A stretch of 64,000 bases of DNA from Deltaproteobacteria bacterium (GTDB lineage: Bacteria; Desulfobacterota; Binatia; HRBIN30; JACQVA1): positions 496,001-560,000 of the forward strand of contig JACOST010000014.1 in NCBI GenBank assembly GCA_016178705.1, in the 5' to 3' direction. The notes below the pieces were generated by a model. It saw nothing but the letters and a program-made list of their open reading frames with translations, was not told where the DNA came from and did not search any database. How positions within the stretch are numbered: position 1 is the first letter of the stretch; each line of letters begins with the position of its first letter. The position numbers were made by a program, and so were the translations under genes. Below are positions 9,633-17,797 of the stretch, one piece after another.

Positions 9633-9770
9633 GCCGCATTCCGCGCAGAAGCGGCGCTCGGCGCGGTTGTCGTGATTGCATGACGGACAGTTCATCGCGG
9701 GCTCTCGCACGCGGTGACTACCGCACCCGGCGCGAACTTCGGAAGGAGCTGACTATGTACGGAGCCGACG

Positions 9771-10499
9771 CTAGACGCCGGCCACGGCGGCAAGGCTCGG
9801 CGTGCTCTCGCGCAGGATGCGCCCGTCTTGCAGTTCCACGATTCGATGCCCGTAACTGGCCGCCACCGAGCTGTGAGTGACCAGCACGATGCTCAGATGT
9901 TCTTCCTTGTTGAGGAAGCGCAAGAGATCGAGGATAGATTGGCCGGTGCGGGAGTCGAGATTGCCGGTGGGCTCGTCGGCCACCAGCAGGCGCGGCTTGG
10001 TCACCAGCGCCCGCGCGATGGCGACGCGTTGCTGTTCGCCGCCGGAGAGCTGGGCCGGGCGCCGCTTGCGGGTCCCGTTCTCCAAACCAACTTCCGCCAG
10101 CGTGGCGTCGGCTCGTTCGCGCGCTTCCCGCCAGTGGACGCCGAGGAATTCGAGCGGCCACGTGACGTTCTCTTCGGCGGTGAAGGTGGGAAACAGATTG
10201 AAACTCTGAAACACGAATCCAATGCGCTGCAAGCGCAAGTCGCTGCGCGCGTCGTCGGACAGTTTCGCCAACTCGTGGCCCGCCACCCAGACGCGACCGC
10301 TGGTCGGGGTATCGATCCCTGCGATCAGATTGAGCAGCGTGCTCTTGCCGCAGCCGCTCGGGCCAATGATGGAGAGAAACTCCTCAGGGGCCACCCGCAG
10401 GCTCACGTCGCTCAACGCCTCGACGGCTTGTGGACCGGTGCCGTAGCGTTTGCACACTCGTTCGAGCAGGATGGCGGAGGTCTGCGGCATGATGGTCAC
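9771..10499 (-). CDS. ABC transporter ATP-binding protein, LolD/MacB type
   Basis: A 242-aa ATPase with Walker [11 protein letters not shown]-loop region [12 protein letters not shown], signature [15 protein letters not shown], Walker [15 protein letters not shown] and H-loop VLVTHSS. The DEPTGNLDS form is typical of the MacB/LolD/FtsE branch that powers FtsX-like permeases. It is the last gene of a three-gene minus-strand operon and overlaps the permease stop by four bases. It should energise removal or movement of a lipidated or hydrophobic substrate at the inner membrane. Confidence 0.92.
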   Translation of the reverse strand: MTIMPQTSAILLERVCKRYGTGPQAVEALSDVSLRVAPEEFLSIIGPSGCGKSTLLNLIAGIDTPTSGRVWVAGHELAKLSDDARSDLRLQRIGFVFQSFNLFPTFTAEENVTWPLEFLGVHWREARERADATLAEVGLENGTRKRRPAQLSGGEQQRVAIARALVTKPRLLVADEPTGNLDSRTGQSILDLLRFLNKEEHLSIVLVTHSSVAASYGHRIVELQDGRILRESTPSLAAVAGV

Positions 10500-13060
10500 T
10501 CGTATCGCAGCGCCACCGCTGGCTCAAGCGCGGCGGCCCGGCGCGCCGGCGCCAACGCCGCGAGCACGCAGACGGCGACGGTGAGCAGTATGACCACGCC
10601 GGCCTGTTCATACGGCACATGGAGTTCGAGCACCCAGCCGAGCAGTGCCGGGAACGTGGCATCCACCCACAGGGTACCGAGCGCGAGCCCCGCGACGGCG
10701 GCGAGCGCCAGCCCGACAATCCCGAGCACGAGCCCTTCCATCAGCACCATGCGGCGGACGTAGCGTCGGCGCACGCCGACGACACGCACCGCGCCGATCT
10801 CGCGCGTGCGCTCGATCACACCCGCCGCCAGCGTATCCGCCATGCCGACGAGGACGACCGAGAGGACGAGCACAGCGAGGATGTACACGCCGGCAAACCC
10901 GCGGCGGACTTGCGACGCGAAGTACTCGACGATCTCCGCGGCCGACAGAATCCGCAGGTTGTACGTGCGGCCCAAGCGCTGTGCGATGGCCGCCCGCACC
11001 GCCGCCATGTCGGCCTTCGGGTCGGTGCGCACAAACGCCCGCGTGATCTTGCCGTCGCGCCACATCCGCTTGTACACATCGCGACTCATTTCGACGGTGC
11101 CGCGCGGCGACGCGAAGTGCGTGACCACTCCGACCACTTGCAGCGCCAGCGGACCGCTGGGGCTGTCGAGCGTGATCGTATCGCCGACTTGCACGTGCAA
11201 GTTGCGGGCGAAGTTGCTCGACACTACCGCGCCCTCTCCACGCGCCACGATCTGCCAGAGATCGGGCAGGCCGCGTCCCATCAGAGGCCACTGGCCGAAC
11301 TCTGGACTCGTGAAGTAGGCCGGGTCGTAGGCGTCGATGGTGATCGGCCCACCGCCGAACTGCCAATCGGCGCCGCGTTCGCCGACGGCTTCGATGGTCC
11401 CGGCGATCTGCTTGAGCTCGCTGACGAGTTCATCCGAAACTGGTGCTTCGAGGAACCCCGATTCGATATGCGAGGAACTGACGACGAGGTCGGCGCGCAT
11501 CGCCCCGCTGACGGCGTCGACCACCGAGGACTGGAAACTGTGCGCCACCATCCACAGCCAGAAGACGACCGCGAGCCCGACGCCGAGCATCGCTACCGTC
11601 AATGCGGCGCGACGCGGATTCTGCGTGATGTTCTTGATCGCCAGTTCGCCGGTCGGTCCTGCCAGCAACCGAAATCCGGTCAGCAATGGACGGCGAATGA
11701 GATCGAGGAGCGGTCGCGCCGCCAGCGACGTGCCCACCGCGATCAATCCGGTGGCGATCAGTCCCCAAATCGCGACGCCGGTGGCGGACTGCAGGAGGAC
11801 GGTCACACCGATGGCGACGGCCACGGCCGCGCGGATGGCCCAGCGCGACGTCGCGCTGATCCCTTGTTGCTCGACGCCGCGCCCGCGCATCGTCTGCGCC
11901 ATCCCGACTCGGGTCGCGCGCCACGCCGGCAGCGCCGCCGCCAACAACGCGGCGCCGAGCCCCAGCCCCGCGGCGAGTGCGAGCGATGCGGGCTGGACTA
12001 TCAACTGTGCGTGGGGCGTGGCGAGCTTTGAGTTCAACGCCGCGGCGGTGGTGATCATGGGCAGGAGCATCACCGCCAATCCGATCCCTAACGGAATGCC
12101 GACGACCACGCCCGCCGCGCCCAGCAGCACGCTCTCCTTCAACAGCTCCTGCCACATCACGCGCGGCCGCACGCCAATCGCGCGCAGCACACCGAGTTGC
12201 CACGCTCGCCCTTCGAACAAGGTGGCCAGACTATTGAAGGCGATCAGAAACGATCCGACAAGACCCAACAAGCCCAACGCCCACAGCAGCACTTGGAAGG
12301 CGCGCATGACGGTTTGCAGATCGGCCTTGCGCTGACTCGGTCGTTCCACATGCAGTCCTTGCGGAAGCACGGCCGCAATCGCATCGGCCACGCGTTGCAC
12401 GTCGCCATCGCGCTCGACCACAACGTCGACGCGATTGACGAATCCCGCGCGACCGAACATGTCTTGGGCGTTACCCAAATCCATCAGCAACAGATTGCCG
12501 CCGTATACGCGCGCCAGACCGTGGGGATCGAGCATGCCGCGCACGCTGACGTGGTGCTGGCCGCCGGGTGTGTCAATGTTGAACGAGTCGCCGAGCTTGA
12601 TGCCGCGGCGATCGGCAAATGCGTGCGGGATGACGATGGCATCGGCGAGAAAGAGCTTCGGGTCATCGAGCCCGCGCTCCTCGTCGCTGAGCTCGTAGAC
12701 CGCCGCAGCCTTCTTGTTGGCGATGTCCATCCCCTGCACGGTGAGCAGCTCGCCACTGCCGTCCGCCATGAACGCGGTGCTGCTGACGACCGGCACGACG
12801 AGTTCGACACCCGGAACCGCGGCGATGGTCTTGGCGACGTCTTCCGCGAACAGCGCGCCCTCACCTGCACTCACTTGCAAAGCGGCGCGTCCGGCCACGG
12901 TATCGATGATCTCGACGAACGCGCGCAAGGTCTCGCGGCCGGCCAAGTCGTCGGCCGTGACCTGCGCGACGCCACACGCAAGGGCGAGGACCGTCAGAGT
13001 CAGCCGTGCATAGCTGCCGCGCAAGAAACGACGCGGCATGCGAAAGAAACGCCCAAACAC
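10496..13060 (-). CDS. FtsX-like ABC transporter permease, two-domain
   Basis: A permease of 854 aa with one N-terminal membrane helix, a periplasmic domain of about 220 residues, then three-helix FtsX/MacB-type membrane blocks near residues 265-400 and again near the C-terminus. A second periplasmic domain lies between. The C-terminal block contains IERTREIGAVRVVGVRRRYV, the typical cytoplasmic coupling segment, which also occurs in the first block as GRAWQLGVLRAIGVRPRV. Duplicated FtsX domains in one chain fit the larger export permeases. It lies between a LolA-like gene (36 bp upstream) and its ATPase, suggesting lipoprotein or lipid trafficking. Confidence 0.88.
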   Translation of the reverse strand: MFGRFFRMPRRFLRGSYARLTLTVLALACGVAQVTADDLAGRETLRAFVEIIDTVAGRAALQVSAGEGALFAEDVAKTIAAVPGVELVVPVVSSTAFMADGSGELLTVQGMDIANKKAAAVYELSDEERGLDDPKLFLADAIVIPHAFADRRGIKLGDSFNIDTPGGQHHVSVRGMLDPHGLARVYGGNLLLMDLGNAQDMFGRAGFVNRVDVVVERDGDVQRVADAIAAVLPQGLHVERPSQRKADLQTVMRAFQVLLWALGLLGLVGSFLIAFNSLATLFEGRAWQLGVLRAIGVRPRVMWQELLKESVLLGAAGVVVGIPLGIGLAVMLLPMITTAAALNSKLATPHAQLIVQPASLALAAGLGLGAALLAAALPAWRATRVGMAQTMRGRGVEQQGISATSRWAIRAAVAVAIGVTVLLQSATGVAIWGLIATGLIAVGTSLAARPLLDLIRRPLLTGFRLLAGPTGELAIKNITQNPRRAALTVAMLGVGLAVVFWLWMVAHSFQSSVVDAVSGAMRADLVVSSSHIESGFLEAPVSDELVSELKQIAGTIEAVGERGADWQFGGGPITIDAYDPAYFTSPEFGQWPLMGRGLPDLWQIVARGEGAVVSSNFARNLHVQVGDTITLDSPSGPLALQVVGVVTHFASPRGTVEMSRDVYKRMWRDGKITRAFVRTDPKADMAAVRAAIAQRLGRTYNLRILSAAEIVEYFASQVRRGFAGVYILAVLVLSVVLVGMADTLAAGVIERTREIGAVRVVGVRRRYVRRMVLMEGLVLGIVGLALAAVAGLALGTLWVDATFPALLGWVLELHVPYEQAGVVILLTVAVCVLAALAPARRAAALEPAVALRYE

Positions 13061-13096
13061 GCTCGCAGTCCTTTACAGGTTCGATTGTAGATTCGA

Positions 13097-13975
13097 TCAG
13101 TCGGCGCCGGGATGTACCAAGTAGTCCTCGGTGAAGACCTGGGCCGGGATTTCGCTGCCAACACTCCGCTTGGTCACCAGCAACAGCGTGCACTCGTTGA
13201 GCTGCACGTCGCGCATCTCGGCCAAATCCGCGCGGCGGACGCCTGGGGCTACTTCATTGACCTCGGTGTTGCGCAACACTTTCCACAACTTTCCGGCGGC
13301 GTCGTAGAACTCCACTTTGAGCGGAAAGAGCCACTCCTTGTCGATCCAGACCTTCCGGCTGCCGTAGGCGCTCTCAGTGTCCGCCTTCGGTGTGGCAACA
13401 ACCATGTCCGCGGTGCGACCGTCAACCGGCTCGGTGCCAACGGTCTTGTAGACGAACCGATCGGTCCGTTCGCCGGCCAACTCGCGCACGTCTTCGTAGA
13501 GCAGATCCGTGCCCGCCAGCCGTTGTTTGCTGCTGACCGGGACGCGCCGCACAGCGCGGTAGCCGGGCATGAACAGCCACATGTCGTCGGGAGTGTTGTC
13601 GGTCTGGCGCCAGACCAGAAAGCCGAGGCCGGCGTCATCGGCAGGCAGCGAGAACAGTAGATGGATCTTGTCGTGGTGGTCAGGGGCGTACAACACGTGC
13701 CGGACGGCGCGCTTGTGAATCACCCCGGCGCGGGCATCCCGAACCATGGCGTCGGTCTCGGCGCGCGAGAAACCGGCGGCCTGCGGCGCGCTGACGATGA
13801 GGATCTCGCTTTCCTCTCGCTCGGTCTTCACACTGCGATAACGCGCCCAGGTGTCGGTGACCAGCGCCAAGCCGTCCGACTCGGCGTGCACAACGGAGCT
13901 GGCGCACGACCAGACGGCGACGAATGCTAGCAGCAGATGGCGGAGACGGACCATGGGAATCAATCGGAAGAGCAA
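13097..13975 (-). CDS. LolA-like outer-membrane lipoprotein-sorting protein
   Basis: Secreted protein of 292 aa (285 if the ATG at 13954 is used) with signal peptide LLLAFVAVWSCASSVVHAES. The mature part resembles the LolA_like family (outer membrane lipoprotein-sorting protein, about 250 aa). It has the phrase DDMWLFMPGYRAVRRVP, then SSKQRLAGTDLLYEDV and the late KVWIDKEWLFPLKVEFYDAAG. These periplasmic proteins have a half-barrel that binds lipid and are usually encoded beside RND or ABC permeases, as here. First gene of the minus-strand operon that continues with the FtsX-like permease and ATPase. Confidence 0.85.
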   Translation of the reverse strand: MLFRLIPMVRLRHLLLAFVAVWSCASSVVHAESDGLALVTDTWARYRSVKTEREESEILIVSAPQAAGFSRAETDAMVRDARAGVIHKRAVRHVLYAPDHHDKIHLLFSLPADDAGLGFLVWRQTDNTPDDMWLFMPGYRAVRRVPVSSKQRLAGTDLLYEDVRELAGERTDRFVYKTVGTEPVDGRTADMVVATPKADTESAYGSRKVWIDKEWLFPLKVEFYDAAGKLWKVLRNTEVNEVAPGVRRADLAEMRDVQLNECTLLLVTKRSVGSEIPAQVFTEDYLVHPGAD

Positions 13976-14067
13976 CTAGGCGCAGCCACGTAGCAAAGGC
14001 CGTCGGCGAATACAAACAATGTGACGGTGAGAGAGCGGTCAATTTGAAGTCCCCACCTCGGGGCTCC

Positions 14068-14199
14068 GCACAAAAAATGGAGCGGCCTCCCCACTCGTCA
14101 TTCCTGCGAACTTAGGGAATCCATGGTCACGCCCCACGCCCCGTCTCGATGCGGCTTTCGCCGGTATGACGGACCCATTGCTGCGGGCGTTTTGCAGAG
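14068..14199 (+). repeat. About 130-bp MITE-like repeat, copy 1
   Basis: Begins GCACAAAAAATGGAGCGGCC and ends with CCCATTGCTGCGGGCGTTTTG. The interior has CGTCATTCCTGCGAACTTAG and GGCTTTCGCCGGTATGAC. It aligns along its length with 28326-28455, which is better preserved. It lies between the divergent LolA-like and carboxylase genes and ends about 50 bp before the carboxylase start, so it may have displaced or supplied promoter sequence. Confidence 0.75.
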
Positions 14200-14247
14200 C
14201 CGCGTGCGGGTGTTCTCTTTTCCCGACGTTTGTGAAAGCAAATTGCC

Positions 14248-17200
14248 ATGAAGAACCTTCTGGTGGCCAACCGCGGCGAGATTGCGGTGCGCATCATGCA
14301 CGCTGCGGCGGAGCTCGGTGTCCGTACGGTCGCGATTTTCTCGGAGGACGACGCACGCTCGCTGCACGCGCAGCGAGCCGACGAAGCGCGTCCGTTGAGC
14401 GGCGTCGGTGTCGCCGCCTATCTCGACGGTGAACAAATCCTTGCCATCGCCCAGCAGTGCGGCTGCGACGCGATCCACCCGGGGTATGGTTTTCTGAGTG
14501 AGAACGCCGCATTCGCGCGACGGGCGGCGTCGGTGGGAATCACGTTCGTCGGGCCGCGTCCGGAGACGCTGGAGATCTTCGGCGACAAGACGCAAGCGCG
14601 GGCGCTGGCCGAGCGCTGCGGAGTTCCCGTATTGCGCGGCACAGCGGGCGCGGTCACGCGCGACGAAGCGAAGCGGTTTCTCGCGTCGCTGGGCGCGGGG
14701 GGCGCGATGATGATCAAGGCGGTCGCCGGTGGCGGCGGCCGTGGCATGCGGGTGGTGCGAAGCGGCGAAGAAGTCGACAATGCATACACCCGCTGCCAAT
14801 CGGAAGCGCGCCAGGCATTCGGCAACGGCGATGTCTACGTCGAGCGGTTCATGCCGAGTACGCGCCACATTGAGGTGCAGATTGTCGGCGATGGTTCCGG
14901 CACGATCAGCCACTTGGGCGAACGCGACTGCAGCATTCAGCGGCGGCACCAAAAGCTCGTCGAAATCGCGCCGTGCCCGAGCCTGTCGCTCGATTTGCGC
15001 GCACGCCTCACCGCCGACGCCGTGCGCATGGCCGCATCGGTGAGTTACCTCAACGCCGGCACGTTCGAGTTCCTCGTCGATGCCGGCGCGCCGGACACCT
15101 CGGCATACGCCTTCATCGAGGCCAACCCGCGATTGCAGGTCGAACACACAGTGACCGAAGAAGTATTCGGCCTCGACCTCGTTCGCATGCAGTTGCAGAT
15201 CGCCGCCGGCCAGTCGCTTGTCGAACTCGGTCTCCGCCAATCGGACATTCCCGCGCCGCGCGGCTTCGCGGTGCAAGTGCGCATCAACACCGAGACGTTC
15301 ACGACCGACGGCGTCTCGCGGCCGGCGAGCGGGACGTTGGTGGAGTTCGAGTTGCCGTCGGGTCACGGCGTCCGCACCGACACCTGCGGCTACGTTGGCT
15401 ATCAAACCAATCCCAACTTCGACTCGCTGCTCGCTAAGTTGATCGGGCACTCGACCTCGCCGCACTTTGCCGACACCGTTACGCGCACTGCCCGCGCGCT
15501 CGGTGAGCTGCGTATCGAGGGCGTCCGTACCAACATCTCATTCTTGCAACGGCTGCTGGCGCACCCTGACTTCGTCGCCAACCGCATTCATACGCGATTC
15601 GTCGAAGACCAGATCGCCGAACTGGCGGCGAGCGAGGAAGATGGAGGGCGCCGCTCCATCGGCGCCGCACTCACCGGTGCCAAAGTCGACGCAAACGATC
15701 CACTCGCGGTTCTCGCATACGGAAAGACTCCAGGTTCAGCGAGTGGCGCCACATCATCAGGTCCCCTCTCCCGGAGGGGAGAGGCCTGCCCTGAGCCGGG
15801 TCGAAGGGGACAGGGTGAGGGTGATCTCAGAAAATACGACACGACGGGCCTCGATGACTGCGTGGGAATCCACGCCCCGATGCAGGGCACCATTGTGAGT
15901 CTCGAGATCCGCGAAGGCGATGCGGTGCAGCGAGGGCAGGCGCTCCTCATCATGAATGCGATGAAGATGGAGCACGTCGTTCAGGCACCGGCGAGCGGCG
16001 TGGTGCGGCGGCTCACCGTCGCGGCAGGCGACACGGTGCCGGAGGGACATCCGTTGGTGTTCATCGAAGCGCGCGAACTCGAAATGGACTCGTCCGTCGT
16101 CGAGGGCGCCATCGATCTCGATCACATTCGTCCCGATCTTGCCGAAGTGCGGCAGCGCCATGCGATCACGCTCGACGGAGCGCGCGCCGATGCGGTCGCC
16201 CGCCGGCGCAAGACCGGCCAGCGCACGGCGCGCGAGAACATCACTGACCTCTGTGATCCCGAGACGTTCGTCGAGTACGGCGCCTTGCAAGTTGCGGCGC
16301 AGCGGCAACGGCGGTCGCTCGAAGATCTAATCGAGCGCACGCCGGCGGATGGACTGGTCGCCGGCGTCGGCCGCGTGAACGGCGATCTCTTCGATGAGGC
16401 CAAGACGCAGTGCGCCGTGCTGTCGTACGACTACACCGTGCTGGCCGGCACGCAGGGTTTTCAGAACCACCGCAAGAAGGACCGGATGTTCGAGCTCGCC
16501 GAGCGCTTGCGCATTCCGGTGGTGTTCTTCACCGAGGGCGGTGGCGGGCGACCCGGCGACACCGATGCACCCGGCGTGGCGGGCCTCGATTGCATGGCCT
16601 TTCATCTCTTCGGAAGACTCAGCGGTCTGGTGCCGCTCGTCGGCATCAATTCGGGCCGATGCTTCGCTGGCAACGCGGCGCTGCTCGGCTGTTGCGACGT
16701 GGTGATCGCGACCGCGAACTCCAACATCGGCATGGGCGGCCCGGCGATGATCGAAGGCGGTGGCCTCGGCGTGTTTCGTCCCGATGAAATCGGCCCGATG
16801 TCAGTGCAAGTGCCCAACGGTGTCGTCGACATCGCGGTGAAGGACGAAGCGGAGGCAGTGCGTGTGGCGAAGCAGTATCTCTCCTACTTCCAAGGATCGC
16901 TGAAGCAATCGGAGTGCGCCGATCAGCGACTTCTCCGCGGCGTCATTCCGGAAAATCGCCTGCGCATCTACGATGTGCGGCAGGTGATCGAGACGCTGGC
17001 GGACACCGGCTCGATGCTGGAACTGCGCCCGCACTTCGGTCTCGGCATGATCACCGCGTTGATTCGGATCGAGGGCCGGCCGGTGGGCGTGATCGCGAAC
17101 AATCCGAAGCACCTCTCCGGCGCGATCGACAGTCCTGGTGCGGACAAAGCCGCGCGTTTCATGCAGCTCTGCGATGCGTTCGACATTCCGATTCTGTCCT

Positions 17201-17682
17201 TGTGCGACACGCCCGGCATCATGGTTGGCCCCGAGGTCGAGAAGACCGCGCTGGTGCGGCACGCCTGTCGAATGTTCGTGACCGGAGCGAGCGTCAGCGT
17301 GCCGTTCTGCACGATCATCCTGCGCAAAGGGTATGGCCTCGGCGCGCAAGCGATGGCCGGTGGCAGCTTCAAAGCACCGCTCTTCACCGTGGCATGGCCC
17401 ACCGGCGAGTTCGGCGGCATGGGCCTCGAAGGCGCAGTGAAGTTGGGTTTCCGCAAAGAGCTCGCCGCGGTCGAAGATCCCGAAGAGCGCAAGCAACTCT
17501 TCGATCACATGGTCGCCCGCGCCTACGAACACGGCAAAGGGCTGAACATGGCCACGCACTTCGAGATCGACGATGTGATCGATCCGGCGGAGTCGCGGCG
17601 GTGGGTGACGAACGCCCTGCGCTCAGCACCTGCGCGAGAGCGATGGACGCGGAAGAAACGTCCTTGCGTTGACACATGGTGA
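14248..17682 (+). CDS. Fused acyl-CoA carboxylase: biotin carboxylase, carrier and carboxyltransferase in one chain
   Basis: Of 1144 aa. Residues 1-450 are biotin carboxylase (NRGEIAVRIMHAAAELGVR, the ATP-grasp glycine loop GGGGRGMRVV, and FIEANPRLQVEHTVTE). Residues about 545-610 are the biotinyl carrier, with target lysine 573 in NAMKMEH (most carriers have EAMKM). Residues about 640-1144 hold both carboxyltransferase halves (GFQNHRKKDRMFELAERLR, EGGGGRPGDTD; later SLCDTPGIMVGPE and GSFKAPLFTVAWPTGEFGGM). The chain should carboxylate acetyl-, propionyl- or longer acyl-CoA. Residues about 506-526 in the linker are encoded by a palindromic repeat (see separate entry). RBS is weak; the ATG gives the family N-terminus. 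Confidence 0.9.
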   Translation: MKNLLVANRGEIAVRIMHAAAELGVRTVAIFSEDDARSLHAQRADEARPLSGVGVAAYLDGEQILAIAQQCGCDAIHPGYGFLSENAAFARRAASVGITFVGPRPETLEIFGDKTQARALAERCGVPVLRGTAGAVTRDEAKRFLASLGAGGAMMIKAVAGGGGRGMRVVRSGEEVDNAYTRCQSEARQAFGNGDVYVERFMPSTRHIEVQIVGDGSGTISHLGERDCSIQRRHQKLVEIAPCPSLSLDLRARLTADAVRMAASVSYLNAGTFEFLVDAGAPDTSAYAFIEANPRLQVEHTVTEEVFGLDLVRMQLQIAAGQSLVELGLRQSDIPAPRGFAVQVRINTETFTTDGVSRPASGTLVEFELPSGHGVRTDTCGYVGYQTNPNFDSLLAKLIGHSTSPHFADTVTRTARALGELRIEGVRTNISFLQRLLAHPDFVANRIHTRFVEDQIAELAASEEDGGRRSIGAALTGAKVDANDPLAVLAYGKTPGSASGATSSGPLSRRGEACPEPGRRGQGEGDLRKYDTTGLDDCVGIHAPMQGTIVSLEIREGDAVQRGQALLIMNAMKMEHVVQAPASGVVRRLTVAAGDTVPEGHPLVFIEARELEMDSSVVEGAIDLDHIRPDLAEVRQRHAITLDGARADAVARRRKTGQRTARENITDLCDPETFVEYGALQVAAQRQRRSLEDLIERTPADGLVAGVGRVNGDLFDEAKTQCAVLSYDYTVLAGTQGFQNHRKKDRMFELAERLRIPVVFFTEGGGGRPGDTDAPGVAGLDCMAFHLFGRLSGLVPLVGINSGRCFAGNAALLGCCDVVIATANSNIGMGGPAMIEGGGLGVFRPDEIGPMSVQVPNGVVDIAVKDEAEAVRVAKQYLSYFQGSLKQSECADQRLLRGVIPENRLRIYDVRQVIETLADTGSMLELRPHFGLGMITALIRIEGRPVGVIANNPKHLSGAIDSPGADKAARFMQLCDAFDIPILSLCDTPGIMVGPEVEKTALVRHACRMFVTGASVSVPFCTIILRKGYGLGAQAMAGGSFKAPLFTVAWPTGEFGGMGLEGAVKLGFRKELAAVEDPEERKQLFDHMVARAYEHGKGLNMATHFEIDDVIDPAESRRWVTNALRSAPARERWTRKKRPCVDTW
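15763..15821. repeat. Palindromic CCCCTCTCC repeat translated inside the carboxylase
   Basis: CCCCTCTCCCGGAGGGGAGA starts the element, followed by CTGAGCCGGGTCGAAGGGGA and CAGGGTGAGGG. It is read in frame as PLSRRGEACPEPGRRGQGEG between the biotin carboxylase and carrier domains, where length is tolerated. It is the same kind of unit as at 9287-9384. Confidence 0.75.
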
Positions 17683-17797
17683 CAAGTGCCGCGCGTCGCT
17701 GTGTGGAAGTTTAGAAGTCACGCCCTTGGGTCCGATCACTTGACAACGTTCTCTGGACTCGGAGATAGAAGCACCTCCATCTGGGAGGTCTTCCAGG

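Larger units (their letters stand above)
9060..9695 (-). pseudogene. Collapsed remnant of a double-zinc-ribbon / cyclase / ATPase / TPR regulator
   Basis: On the minus strand an ATG at 9695 opens MNCPSCNHDNRAERRFCAEC, the first N-terminal zinc ribbon of the large adenylate/guanylate-cyclase-ATPase-TPR regulators. A short insertion with stops follows, then in another frame [19 protein letters not shown], the second ribbon. The chain then jumps (third frame) to [13 protein letters not shown] and, after one more frameshift near 9457, to [12 protein letters not shown]. The typical C-terminus follows: [50 protein letters not shown]. About 900 residues (cyclase and ATPase core) are missing, and a palindromic repeat interrupts the C-terminal part (9287-9384). 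Clearly non-functional. Confidence 0.85.

Noticed and set aside
10619-12031. 470-codon plus-strand frame
   Set aside because: Antisense to the FtsX-like permease; rich in His, Arg and Asp with no recognisable motif.
14098-15465. 455-codon open frame on the minus strand
   Set aside because: Antisense of the biotin carboxylase gene; His/Arg/Ala-rich composition without any domain, while the plus strand is an unmistakable carboxylase.
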